DNA from: Pseudomonadota bacterium
GTDB lineage: Bacteria; Pseudomonadota; Gammaproteobacteria; Steroidobacterales; JBCBZW01
Assembly (NCBI GenBank): GCA_039193195.1
Contig: JBCCWS010000034.1
Span: forward strand, 1-63,384
Direction: 5' to 3'
Length of the DNA: 63,384 bases
Below, one piece after another: positions 35,922-45,009 of this stretch; positions within the stretch are counted from its first letter, which is position 1, and every line of letters begins with the position of its first letter. Below the pieces are notes generated by a model. That model made no database searches. It saw only the letters and a list, made by a program, of their open reading frames with translations, and had not been told where the DNA came from. The translations under genes were made by a program, and so were the position numbers.

Positions 35922-36270
35922 CGTCGCTCACTCGCGGCAGGGGCACCACCGTGGTCTCGCTGTGGCGAAAGGTGGTGCGTGAGGTGCGCGTGATCCGAAA
36001 GCGGGCGCCGCAGTGGGGGTCGGGGCAGGCGATCTCCGCATCGGTGGTCATCCAGTCGTTCTCGTGGGTGACGCGCTGCTTAGCGGGCAATAGCGGCAGG
36101 ATGGCCGCGAGCGCGTAGAGACTGAAGGGCTGATCCGGGGGGAACACGAGGTTCTCGCCGAGCACCTCGAAGTAATCGCCCAGGTGGTGCGAGCACACCA
36201 TCGTATCCTCCTCGCCAACCACTTCGACGCGCAGGTTCCACAGCTCGAAGCGATCGTCGCGTAAGCTCAT
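35914..36270 (-). CDS. TIGR04076 family protein
   Basis: A 118-residue protein of the TIGR04076 family, small cytosolic proteins of unknown activity. Family markers seen are LRVEVVGEEDTMVCSHHLGD, FSLYALAAILPLLPAKQR and WMTTDAEIACPDPHCGARF, where CPDPHC is a possible metal pair. The ATG at 36270 overlaps the acetyltransferase stop by four bases (ATGA) and is chosen over the longer frame from 36351. It overlaps the aldo-keto reductase by eight bases. Confidence 0.8.
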   Translation of the reverse strand: MSLRDDRFELWNLRVEVVGEEDTMVCSHHLGDYFEVLGENLVFPPDQPFSLYALAAILPLLPAKQRVTHENDWMTTDAEIACPDPHCGARFRITRTSRTTFRHSETTVVPLPRVSDDE

Positions 36271-36821
36271 GAGCCCACGCCACCGAAGCGCGCCAACCAC
36301 TGCTCGCGTGGGCATTCCCAAATCTCGAGGGTCGCCCCCCAAAACTCCCACCGCTCAGCGCTATCACGCTCGCCTATCTTGCGCGCCACGGCCTTGCTCG
36401 CCTCATTGCCTGGGTCGATCACGCTGATGATGCGCGTGAGCTCCGGCTGCTGGGCGAAAATCCACCGCACCCCGGCGATGGCCGCCTCACTCGCGTAGCC
36501 TTTACCCCAGTAGGGCCGCGCGATCGTCCAACCGCACTCGAGGGCGGGCCAGCCCTCGGGCTGCCAAGGCCCGACGCGGCCGACGAATTGCCCCGTCGCC
36601 TTCTCCTCCACGGCAAAGAACCCATAGCCACGCAGGGCCCAGTGGCCGACCACAGTGGCCATGGAGCGCCAGGCATCGCCGCGGCCGATACCCTTGCCCT
36701 GGGGCGTGATGAAGCGGGCGACCTCGTCGTTCGCCATCATCTCGCAGAAGGCGTCCGTGTCGCGGTTTTCCAAGCCGCGCAGGATCAGCCGTTCGGTCTC
36801 GATTCGGGGTACGTCGAGCAT
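36267..36821 (-). CDS. GNAT acetyltransferase (RimJ/RimL type)
   Basis: A 184-residue N-acetyltransferase with the GNAT layout: IETERLILRGLENRDTDAF at the N-terminus, GYGFFAVEEKATGQFVGRVG, the acetyl-CoA-binding motif with WTIARPYWGKGYASEAAIAGVRW, and VIDPGNEASKAVARKIG. It transfers acetyl from acetyl-CoA to an amine; substrate unknown. A strong ribosome site (GGAGGAGG) precedes the ATG, so this is the first gene of the operon going to 33490. Confidence 0.88.
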   Translation of the reverse strand: MLDVPRIETERLILRGLENRDTDAFCEMMANDEVARFITPQGKGIGRGDAWRSMATVVGHWALRGYGFFAVEEKATGQFVGRVGPWQPEGWPALECGWTIARPYWGKGYASEAAIAGVRWIFAQQPELTRIISVIDPGNEASKAVARKIGERDSAERWEFWGATLEIWECPREQWLARFGGVGS

Positions 36822-36910
36822 GGCGGTCCTCCTCCTTGATGCGCTGGCCGCGGGTGCGGTGCTTACTGTAGCGTACCCGCTCCCGGCACCGCCCCCAGGA
36901 CCGCGCCCCG

Positions 36911-38719
36911 ATGACCGACACCGCCTCCCTATCCTCCTTCCGCGCCCTGAGCCGCCTTCTCACCTACGCCCGCAGCTACCGCCGACGGATTGGCCTTGCG
37001 AGTCTCTGCTCGGTGGTGAATAAGCTCTTCGACGTGGCGCCGGAGATCCTCATCGGCATCGCCATCGACGTGGTGGTGCGCCAGCAGGACTCCTTCGTCG
37101 CCGCCATCGGCATCACCGACGCCCGCGCCCAGATGCTGCTGCTCGCCGGCCTCACGCTTGCCATCTGGGCCGGTGAGTCGCTCTTCGAATACCTCTACCT
37201 CGTGCTCTGGCGCAACATCGCCCAGGACCTCCAACACACGATGCGCCTAGACGCCTACGAGCACGTACAGCGCCTCGACCTTGCTTACTTCGAGAACCGC
37301 GCCAGCGGCACCCTGGTGGCGATTCTCAACGATGACGTGAACCAGCTGGAGCGCTTCCTAAACGGCGGCGCCAACAACCTGATTCAGGTCGCGACGACGC
37401 TCGTGGCCGTGGGCGCTGTCTTCTTCGCCGTCTCGCCCTTGATCGCGCTCATGGCCTTCACGCCGATCCCCCTGATCGTGATCGGCGCCTTCTACTTCCA
37501 GCGACGAGCCCAGCCGCTCTACGCCCAGGTGCGCGAGCGCGTGGGCAACCTGTCCGCTCGATTGTCTGCGAACCTAGCGGGCATCACGACCATTAAGAGT
37601 TTCACTACCGAGGCCTTTGAGGCCGGACGCATCCGCGATGACAGCGAGGCGTACGTCGACGCTAACCGCCGCGCCATCGCCATCAGCTCGGCCTTTATCC
37701 CGGTAATCCGCATGGCGATCCTGGCAGGCTTTCTCGCCACATTCTTGCTCGGCGGGTGGATGACCTTGGAGGGCAAGCTGAACGTCGGTGCCTACGGCGT
37801 GCTGGTGTTTCTTACCCAACGATTGCTTTGGCCGTTGACGGGCCTCGCCGAGACGGTCGATCTCTACGAGCGCGCGATGGCCTCGACCCGACGCATCCTG
37901 GACCTGATCGAGACGCCCGTGCGCATCCGCGATCGACCGGACGCGCACAGCGTGCAAAACGTGCAGGGACACATCGCCTTCGACCAGGTGAGCTTCGCCT
38001 ACGAGGCGCAGGGCGCGCCGGTGGTGTCGGACATCACTCTCGACATCCCCGCCAGCAGCACCGTCGCCTTCGTTGGCCAGACGGGCTCGGGCAAGAGCAC
38101 ACTGATCAAACTGCTGATGCGCTTCTACTCCCCCGCCAGCGGCACGATCACCCTCGACGGCCAGCCCCTCGACGCCCTGGCGCTGCGCTCCCTGCGCCAA
38201 CACATCGGCCTCGTGAGCCAGGACACATTCCTGTTCCAGGGCACGGTGCGGGAGAACATCGCCTACGGCCAACCGCAGGCGCGCGAAGAGGACATCCTCG
38301 CAGCCGCCCGGGCCGCGGAAGCGACGGAGTTTATCGAACGCTTGCCGAAGGGCTTTGACACGGTGGTCGGCGAGCGCGGCCAGAAGCTCTCCGGCGGCCA
38401 GCGCCAACGCCTGTCCATCGCCCGCGCCCTGCTGCGCGATCCGCGCGTGCTGATCCTCGATGAGGCAACCTCCGCGGTGGATAACGAGACGGAAGCGGCG
38501 ATCCAGCGCTCCCTGGCCCGTATCTCGCGCTCGCGCACCACCATCGTCATCGCCCACCGCCTGTCCACCATCGTCGGCGCCGACCAGATCTACGTGCTCG
38601 ACGGCGGCCGCATCATCGAGGCCGGCACGCACGGGGCGCTGCTCGCCGCGGGTGGCCAGTACAGCGCCCTGTGGAACGTGCAGACCGGCCAGGAACTCAC
38701 CGCCTCCGCATCCTCGTGA
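36911..38719 (+). CDS. ABC exporter, fused membrane and ATPase domains
   Basis: A 602-residue type I ABC exporter half-transporter. Six helices (residues 1-about 320) include the helix 2-3 loop EHVQRLDLAYFENRASGTLVAILNDDVNQLE. The ATPase domain has Walker A GQTGSGKST, Q-loop GLVSQDTFLF, signature LSGGQRQRLSIARAL, Walker B VLILDEATSAVD and the switch His in IAHRLST. It is probably a homodimer that flips lipids or exports lipophilic compounds, like the MsbA/multidrug group. It is divergent from the GNAT operon and read towards ada. Confidence 0.9.
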   Translation: MTDTASLSSFRALSRLLTYARSYRRRIGLASLCSVVNKLFDVAPEILIGIAIDVVVRQQDSFVAAIGITDARAQMLLLAGLTLAIWAGESLFEYLYLVLWRNIAQDLQHTMRLDAYEHVQRLDLAYFENRASGTLVAILNDDVNQLERFLNGGANNLIQVATTLVAVGAVFFAVSPLIALMAFTPIPLIVIGAFYFQRRAQPLYAQVRERVGNLSARLSANLAGITTIKSFTTEAFEAGRIRDDSEAYVDANRRAIAISSAFIPVIRMAILAGFLATFLLGGWMTLEGKLNVGAYGVLVFLTQRLLWPLTGLAETVDLYERAMASTRRILDLIETPVRIRDRPDAHSVQNVQGHIAFDQVSFAYEAQGAPVVSDITLDIPASSTVAFVGQTGSGKSTLIKLLMRFYSPASGTITLDGQPLDALALRSLRQHIGLVSQDTFLFQGTVRENIAYGQPQAREEDILAAARAAEATEFIERLPKGFDTVVGERGQKLSGGQRQRLSIARALLRDPRVLILDEATSAVDNETEAAIQRSLARISRSRTTIVIAHRLSTIVGADQIYVLDGGRIIEAGTHGALLAAGGQYSALWNVQTGQELTASASS

Positions 38720-38799
38720 GATTGCGCGCAAGAATCGGAGCGCACGGCGCGTAAGCAAGTCCTAGGCTCTTTGTCGTTCTGCACCAGGATAGGAAGACC

Positions 38800-39900
38800 A
38801 TGAGCCCAAAGCGTACCCACCCGATGAGCGAGGAGCAGCAATGGCAGGCCGTGTGTTCACGCGATGTCAGCGCGGACGGACGCTTCTTCTACGGCGTCCT
38901 TACCACCGGCGTGTACTGCCGCCCGAGCTGCGCGGCCCGCCAACCCAAGCGCGCGAACGTTCGCTTCTACGAGACGGCTAGCGCCGCCGAGGCAGACGGC
39001 CTACGCCAGTGCCGGCGGTGCCGTCCAGGGGCCCTCGTCCAGGAGCGAGCGCTGATCCAACGCCTCTGCTGCTTCATCGATGAGCATGCCGAGCAGACCA
39101 TTACCCTCGCTCGCCTCGGGCGCGAAGCGGGCATGAGCCCCACCCGCGTCCAGCGTTTGTTCACGAAACACGTAGGTGTGAGTCCCAAGGCCTGGCAGGA
39201 TGCTCGGCGTGTGCGGCGTCTGAAGACACACCTGCGCCACCCGGCGCACGGCGGCGTGGTGGATGCCATCTTCGAGGCGGGCTTCGGCTCCACCTCCCGC
39301 GTCTACGAGCGTGTCGACGAGCACATCGGCATGACGCCCTCCGCCTACCGTGCGGGCGGCGCTGGCGAGCAGATCCACTACGCGAGCCGCGAGACGGTCC
39401 TTGGGCCGCTGATGATGGCTGCCACGGCACGCGGCGTGTGCTTCGCCCAATTCGGTGCGTCCGCCGCCACCTTGCTCACGCAACTGCGCAAGGAGTTCCC
39501 CAACGCCGCCTTAGTGCCGATGCCGACGCGCGCCAATGCGCCGCTGCTTGCGTGGATAGACGCCCTGGACAAGCACCTCGCCGGGGAAACGCCCCGCCCC
39601 GATCTGCCGCTGGACCTACGGGGCACTGCCTTTCAACTCAAGGTCTGGAGATTCCTTTGCAGCGTCCGCGAGGGAGATGTGGTGAGTTACGGTGAGGTGG
39701 CGAGCGCTATCGAGGCGCCGACGGCCACGCGCGCCGCTGCCAACGCTTGCGGGGCGAATCGAATCGCCGTGCTGGTGCCCTGCCATCGCGTACTGCGTGG
39801 CGATGGCAGTTTGGGCGGCTATCGGTGGGGTGTCGAGCGCAAGCGCGCCCTGCTCGATGGTGAACGTCGGCGGCGTACGGTGGTGGCGCAGGACGAGTGA
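38800..39900 (+). CDS. ada: Ada: DNA methyl-repair protein and transcription regulator
   Basis: A 366-residue bifunctional Ada. The N-terminal methyl-phosphotriester domain has four Cys (Cys40, 44, 71, 74) in GVYCRPSC and RQCRRC, matching the E. coli zinc ligands in spacing; Cys40 is the methyl acceptor. An AraC-type HTH follows (about 85-180), then the O6-methylguanine methyltransferase domain with YGEVASAI and the acceptor PCHRV. The ATG at 38800 has AGGAAG just upstream; the frame also has an ATG at residue 9. Upstream lies the perfect palindrome TTGCGCGCAA (38722-38731), a candidate Ada or promoter element, unverified. Confidence 0.93.
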   Translation: MSPKRTHPMSEEQQWQAVCSRDVSADGRFFYGVLTTGVYCRPSCAARQPKRANVRFYETASAAEADGLRQCRRCRPGALVQERALIQRLCCFIDEHAEQTITLARLGREAGMSPTRVQRLFTKHVGVSPKAWQDARRVRRLKTHLRHPAHGGVVDAIFEAGFGSTSRVYERVDEHIGMTPSAYRAGGAGEQIHYASRETVLGPLMMAATARGVCFAQFGASAATLLTQLRKEFPNAALVPMPTRANAPLLAWIDALDKHLAGETPRPDLPLDLRGTAFQLKVWRFLCSVREGDVVSYGEVASAIEAPTATRAAANACGANRIAVLVPCHRVLRGDGSLGGYRWGVERKRALLDGERRRRTVVAQDE

Positions 39901-40153
39901 AGTTAGCGGTCGTATCGCAAGAGGCCCTGACGATAGCTTAGGACAATGCCGTCGCCGCCCAAAAGGCACCACCAACCGGACCCACAGCCTACGCCACGCC
40001 CTGCTCCCAGCAGCCCGTGCTTTGAGCTTTGCGACCTCGATCCATGGTTGGAACTGCGACGATGCTGACGGCATTGCCACTGCCGACGGGAGCAGTCCTG
40101 CGTATCGGCAGAAGAGCGCTCGGACGGTCCTGGGCATGCGACAAATCTAACCC
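39901..40153 (-). other. Degraded minus-strand fragment, unassigned
   Basis: No intact gene. On the minus strand a frame ends at 39903 in CGSGWWCLLGGDGIVLSYRQ before a short basic tail, and a second frame 5' of it carries MPRTVRALFCRYAGLLPSA, as if a small membrane protein were broken by frameshift. I do not recognise it. It adjoins the IS remnant and may have been cut by it. Confidence 0.25.
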
Positions 40154-40924
40154 CAGGGCCTGCTAACACTACTTGAGGTAGACTGCTGTAATGGGGACTA
40201 TCCCAAGCAGCTTGAGCTCATCGAGGATTTGCTGCCAGTTCAACGCGGTAACCTGAAACTGCCAAGTCTTTAGGTCATCAACGCGATTTTCTACGTCGCA
40301 GAACACGGCTGTAAATGGCGCGGCCTACCGAAGAGATTCGGAAACTCGCACACGATCTACACTCGCGCGAGGCGCTGGGCGCGCGCTGGCGTGCTCGACC
40401 GGATCTTCTCCGCTGCAAGACAGTGACTGATAAGCATTCAAGTCGAGCATGTGTCGCTGGATAGCACGGCGGTGAAGATCCATCCAGATGGAACAGACAC
40501 TCGAAAAAACGGCGTCCAATCCATCGGCAAGTCGCGGGGCGGATTGACGACTAAGGTTCATATGGTCGCCGCAGACGCCCGGACAGCCGTGAACTTCTCC
40601 CTGTCTCCTGGGCAAGCCATGATGCACCAGAGGGTCGCAAGCTCCTCCAAACACTGGAAAACAAGGGCTGGGACGGTACCAAGGTCATTATGGATCGTGC
40701 GTATGAAGGTGATGAAACGCGCCAGCTAGTGCTCGACTAAGCGATGGATCCAGTCGTGTCGCCAAGGGTAACCGAGTGTCTCCGTGGAAGTACTGCCATT
40801 GTTCCGACGGCTCGAGGGTTACCGCCGAATCTTCTCACGCTTCGACAAGCTCGATGTCATGTTCATGTTCTTCATCCACTTCGCGCTGATCACCGATACG
40901 CTGAATTAGCGTTAACGGGCTCTA
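40154..40924 (+). mobile_element. Degraded IS5-family (ISL2-like) insertion sequence
   Basis: Fragments of a DDE transposase are readable in several frames: QLELIEDLLP, INAIFYVAEHGCKWRGLPKRFG, VSLDSTAVKIHPDG, SIGKSRGGLTTKVHMVAADA, then KVIMDRAYEGDETRQLVLD, and RRIFSRFDKLDVMF near the end. LDSTAV and MDRAYEGDE hold the DDE aspartates. Stops and frameshifts (for example TAG at 40272-40274) break the gene. Ends are imperfect inverted repeats: left CAGGGCCTGCTAACACTA (40154) and right TAGCGTTAACGGGCTCTA (40924), about 11 of 15 in the core. It marks the left edge of the accessory region. Confidence 0.82.
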
Positions 40925-41311
40925 GTTGGGGAACGGCGTACGCATGTGCTCCGGCTGGCTCACTTGGACTTTACAAGTCAGCGGGACGAGTGCGCGTTTG
41001 CGCCGACTTGCAGTCGCTACGGCTGGGGACTGGTGATAGCACCGAGCCAAGCGTGAAAGCCGAGCGGGCGCAGTTGGCCTTGTCGGAGCACTACACCCAC
41101 CACCACCGAATGGGCCGAGCGTTGCCCCCTGCAACCACCCATTAACATCTTCGCTTCCACGGTACGTCTACGCGTTGCTTCCGGCTGTTTCGGTGGAGCG
41201 AAGAACCAGTCCCAGTAGGCAGGCTCTTTACTATACGCAAAAGAATGCGTATGGTTATACGCTGTGGGAAGCGTACAAACCATATTGCCGGCAAGGCGAC
41301 CGATTCGGCCG
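40925..41311. promoter_or_regulatory. Leader of the ATPase module with ATACGCA repeats
   Basis: No gene is seen. Near its end the sequence has ATACGCA (41233-41239), a six-base loop, the inverted copy TGCGTAT (41246-41252) and a third copy ATACGC (41257-41262). That arrangement, 50 bases upstream of the ATPase start, suggests an operator. The local AT content is higher than in the genes around it. Confidence 0.4.
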
Positions 41312-42460
41312 ATGCCCGGCGGCACCCCCGACCACGAACTTGTCATCGGGCGAGATGATGTCATTGGAGAGATCCTGGCGGCGGCTGCCGCCGGGGTCGA
41401 CCAACTGCTTGCCGACCCCAGGCGGATGGGCAAAACGTGCGCGATGAAGCGCTTACGCCATCTCACGCCCGACGGATGGGGATCGTCCTTCGCTGACTTT
41501 CAGGGCGTATCAACAGTAGGAGAGTTCGTCGCTCGAGCATTTCAGCAAATCAACGAGCAAGCGCATCTTCCCGCCCGAGCGATCGATTCCGTGAGGGGCT
41601 TCTTCGCCGGGGCCACGTTAACCGCCGGCGCAGGAGGCATTGTCCAGCTCTCAAAAACCTTCGAGTCCGACGCCATCGAGACGTTCGAACAAGCAGTTCT
41701 ATCGCTCGACGCAAAGCTGTCCGAAGAACAGCGACACTTACTCCTTTGCTGGGATGAAGTCCCCGATTTGGTTGAAAGCATCGCTGAGCGCGAGGGGATC
41801 GCGTCAGCAGCCAGCTTCCTGCAGACCTTCCGTCGGATTAGACAGAGTACGAGATCCATTCGGTGGCTGGTAGCCGGATCAGTCGGCTTCCACCACATCC
41901 GCGACCGCATCGGCGTCGAGGTCGACGTGGTAAACGATATGCAAGGCGTTCCATTCGGGCCGCTCAATGAGCCACATGCGCGGTGGCTAGCTGACTGTCT
42001 CCTCGACTTCATCGTCCGCGACAGAGTGGTGGAGGTCGGGGAGCGACTGGTCGAACGGTCTGGGCGTATGCCGTTTTTGCTTCACGCCATTGCCCATCAG
42101 ATATGGCAACGCCGCCCTGCGGCCCTAGCGCAGTCGGATGTGGACGACGCGTTCGTAGCGTACGTAAACGACACCGACAAGAGCCATGCGGTCACACACT
42201 TCCTGGCTCGCATTGACGACTACTACGCCGAAAAAGCTAGTTTGGCGCGCGCGATTCTAGACGGCTTGACGCCTCGCGGAACCATCCAGTTCGACACGAT
42301 TGAAGAATTCACAAAGGCGATATCCGCATCTAGGGACCAGCTGCTCGCGGTGCTCGACCTGCTGAAGCTCGATCACTACCTCATCGAGTCGGTCCGGTCA
42401 GGGTTTTCGTGGCGATACCCCGTGCTCGGTGAAATTTGGCATCAGCGGCGTAGGATCTAG
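41312..42460 (+). CDS. AAA/STAND-type ATPase, first of a paired module
   Basis: A 382-residue P-loop ATPase. Walker A is ADPRRMGKT (residues about 34-42), of the PRRxGKT kind found in ATPases related to MNS/archaeal ATPase_2 families; Walker B is HLLLCWDEVPDLVES (about 142-156), followed by a sensor-like WLVAGSVGF. The C-terminal half is helical with a winged-helix-like stretch (RGTIQFDTIEEFTKAI...LLKLDHYLIES). The ATG at 41312 begins the conserved part (MPGGTPDHELVIGRDDVIGEI); the longer frame from 41264 lacks a ribosome site. It is followed after two bases by a second ATPase gene. Function unknown; the layout suits a defence or stress module. Confidence 0.72.
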   Translation: MPGGTPDHELVIGRDDVIGEILAAAAAGVDQLLADPRRMGKTCAMKRLRHLTPDGWGSSFADFQGVSTVGEFVARAFQQINEQAHLPARAIDSVRGFFAGATLTAGAGGIVQLSKTFESDAIETFEQAVLSLDAKLSEEQRHLLLCWDEVPDLVESIAEREGIASAASFLQTFRRIRQSTRSIRWLVAGSVGFHHIRDRIGVEVDVVNDMQGVPFGPLNEPHARWLADCLLDFIVRDRVVEVGERLVERSGRMPFLLHAIAHQIWQRRPAALAQSDVDDAFVAYVNDTDKSHAVTHFLARIDDYYAEKASLARAILDGLTPRGTIQFDTIEEFTKAISASRDQLLAVLDLLKLDHYLIESVRSGFSWRYPVLGEIWHQRRRI

Positions 42461-42462
42461 CC

Positions 42463-45009
42463 ATGCCAACGGCACGAGCTCGATTTAGTCCGCGGGTGCT
42501 TGCCGCCGACACGCTCGAGAGGCTTTTTGTCGCGCGAGAACACCTGCTTGAGGACATTGCTGACTCAATCGATAGGGCAACCGAATCGGATGAGCGTGGC
42601 CACCTTCTGTTCGTCGGACCCCGCGGCGCAGGCAAGACTCACCTCATTAGTTTGGCTTATCACCGGGCCGATGCTGCGCGCCTGCAAGGGGATCGGTTCC
42701 GAATGGCGTGGCTGGATGAGGACCCTTGGGCCATTGTCAGCTACGCGAGTCTACTGGCTGCGATTCTCGTCGACCTGGGCGTTCACAGCGACCGAGCGGC
42801 CGATGAGGCATCGCTCGAGAGCCACCTACGTGCGGCGGCGAACGACGGCGGCCCTGTAGTGGTTTTCGCCGAGAACCTTGATCTTATACTCTCGGCAATC
42901 GGTCGGCTCGGCCAGCAGCGGCTCCGAAGCTTGATGCAGAGCTCCGGCTGCCTGTTGTTGATTGCCACATCGACCAGACTTACGCACGACCTCTTGGACG
43001 AAGCGAGACCGTTCTACAGTTTCTTCATCACAATCGAGCTGCAGCCCTTCACCACCAAACAAGCGGCGCAAATGCTGCAAGCGATAGCACTTGCAGACGG
43101 AAACTATGCTCTTGCCGAGGAGCTTGAATCAAAAGAAGCCTACGCGCGACTTCGAGCGGCCGAGACACTAGCGGGTGGGCAGCCGAGGGTCTGGGCTCTG
43201 TTGGCCAATGCGCTAACGCTTCATCGACTCGACGAACTGCTGGAGGTCCTCTTCACACAGCTTGATGACCTCACACCGTACTATCAGGAACAGCTCGGCC
43301 GCCTTTCCTCAACGCAAAGGCAACTCGTCGTCGCACTAGTTAACCTTGATCGCGCCGCCAACGTGAAAGAGATCAGCTCCAATGCTCTCGTCGACGAACG
43401 CCAGGCAGCGAAAGCACTCAAGGAGCTTGTCGCCAAAGGGTGGGCATCCGAACCATCCACCGCACTAACCAGTAGAGTAGATCGCCGACAGCGATTCTAC
43501 GAGCTGAGCGAGCCTCTACTCAGGCTATCGTTTGAGCTAAAGGCTTCGCGAGGAGCACCGATCTCGTTGCTGGTGGACTTTCTAATCGCCTGGTTCGATC
43601 CCGCCGACCTCACCGACTTAGATGATGATGACGAACTCTCGATGATTGGTGAGTACATTGACGCCGCGGGGAATGCGTTTGGTAAGGACACGGCTGGCGC
43701 TGCCTATCGTGTGCTTACCGGGCGCACGCGGATATCTGCGAGATCCGACGAGCATCTGCTCGCGACTGATCGAGCCCTCGCAGAGTTGCAGCGAACTGGC
43801 GATCCTGGCGCCGCACTAGCCCTCCCAACGCCGATACGTCGCGTGATTGAGCAGCGTCTATTGAGTGTGGGACTTGACAGGGTGCGACTTGATATCCATC
43901 GGGCCGCCCTTACCACGGAAGCCCGACAACACGCGAGCACCTGGCTCCGTCAAGCCGAGTCACTCACTTCAAGCGGGGGAGCAAAGGCAACCGCGGCGCT
44001 TTGGCACGTCTTCGATCGAAACGCCGAGGTAGCGATGCAGCTGGTCGAGCCCTACGACCTGTTGCCGTTTCGAAAGGCCCTGGTGAACGCTCTTCTATCT
44101 AGCGGTCAGACTGCTTCCGCGGTCAGTCTGGCGGCGGACACCGTTCGCGATGGCGAGCTAGTCTACGGCGCCGACGACGACTTTAGCCTAGGCTCGCGCT
44201 ACCGCTTGGTTCGAGCGCTCGTGGCGGACGGTCAGCCGACTGCCGCGGTCGCCGAGTGCACACGCCTCATCGCTGACAACAAGCGCGTCCATGGGTTCAA
44301 CTCGACGCACGTCCTCGCGTCGCGCAACCGCCTAATCGACGCGCTCGTTGCTGACGGCCAGATGGCTAAGGCGGTTGAAGCGGGGAGGCGCCTTTTGGCG
44401 GACAACGAGCGAATCAACGGCCCTGATAACGGGCACACCCGCGGTTCTCGCAACCGGCTGGCGCAGGCTCTTATCGCCGACGGTCAGACCGCTTCTGCGG
44501 TCGAGTTATGCATGCGTCTTGTTGCGGAAAACGAGCGTATTCACGGTCCTTACGCTTGGCACACACGTTCGTCGCATCTTCGTCTTGTAGATGCTCTCGT
44601 CGCTGACAGTCAGACGACTGCTGCCGTCGATCTGTGTAAGCGCCTCGTTGCTGAGGACGAACAACTTTACGGGGTGGATGCAGTCCGACTTGGATCTCGG
44701 AGACGGCTTGTAGATGCGCTTATCGCCGATGGGAGGACGGAACAAGCTGTTGTGGAATGCTCACGACTCGTCGTCGACAATGAGCGTATCCACGGACCCG
44801 ACGCCAGCTTCACACTTACCGCACGGCGTCAGCTCGCGGAGGCGCTCGTTGCTGACGGCTCCACGGCGGAAGCCATCTCCGAACTGACTCGGCTGATGGC
44901 TAGTGAGGAACGCGTGCACCCGGAAAGCTCAGAGTTTGCCGAGGACTCGCGGCATCGGCTGGCGGAACTTCGAAAGGAGTGCGCAGCTGCCGAGGCCCCA
45001 AGGGGCTAG
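42463..45009 (+). CDS. AAA ATPase with C-terminal TPR array, second of the pair
   Basis: An 848-residue protein. Residues about 20-340 are a P-loop ATPase: Walker A FVGPRGAGKTH (50-60), Walker B PVVVFAENLDLIL (131-143), sensor LLIATSTRL. A winged-helix-like region follows (about 280-360). From about 550 to 840 there are at least six TPR units of about 42 residues with the recurring pattern DGQTxxAVxLxxRLVAENERIHGP and SRxRLVDALVA. The repeats are unusually alike. Such layouts occur in STAND immune and regulatory proteins, where the TPR array senses a ligand and the ATPase oligomerises. It starts two bases after the first ATPase, so they are co-translated. Confidence 0.75.
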   Translation: MPTARARFSPRVLAADTLERLFVAREHLLEDIADSIDRATESDERGHLLFVGPRGAGKTHLISLAYHRADAARLQGDRFRMAWLDEDPWAIVSYASLLAAILVDLGVHSDRAADEASLESHLRAAANDGGPVVVFAENLDLILSAIGRLGQQRLRSLMQSSGCLLLIATSTRLTHDLLDEARPFYSFFITIELQPFTTKQAAQMLQAIALADGNYALAEELESKEAYARLRAAETLAGGQPRVWALLANALTLHRLDELLEVLFTQLDDLTPYYQEQLGRLSSTQRQLVVALVNLDRAANVKEISSNALVDERQAAKALKELVAKGWASEPSTALTSRVDRRQRFYELSEPLLRLSFELKASRGAPISLLVDFLIAWFDPADLTDLDDDDELSMIGEYIDAAGNAFGKDTAGAAYRVLTGRTRISARSDEHLLATDRALAELQRTGDPGAALALPTPIRRVIEQRLLSVGLDRVRLDIHRAALTTEARQHASTWLRQAESLTSSGGAKATAALWHVFDRNAEVAMQLVEPYDLLPFRKALVNALLSSGQTASAVSLAADTVRDGELVYGADDDFSLGSRYRLVRALVADGQPTAAVAECTRLIADNKRVHGFNSTHVLASRNRLIDALVADGQMAKAVEAGRRLLADNERINGPDNGHTRGSRNRLAQALIADGQTASAVELCMRLVAENERIHGPYAWHTRSSHLRLVDALVADSQTTAAVDLCKRLVAEDEQLYGVDAVRLGSRRRLVDALIADGRTEQAVVECSRLVVDNERIHGPDASFTLTARRQLAEALVADGSTAEAISELTRLMASEERVHPESSEFAEDSRHRLAELRKECAAAEAPRG

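Noticed and set aside
37574-38758. Long minus-strand open frame (394 codons)
   Set aside because: It lies entirely antisense to the ABC exporter, which has full motif support.
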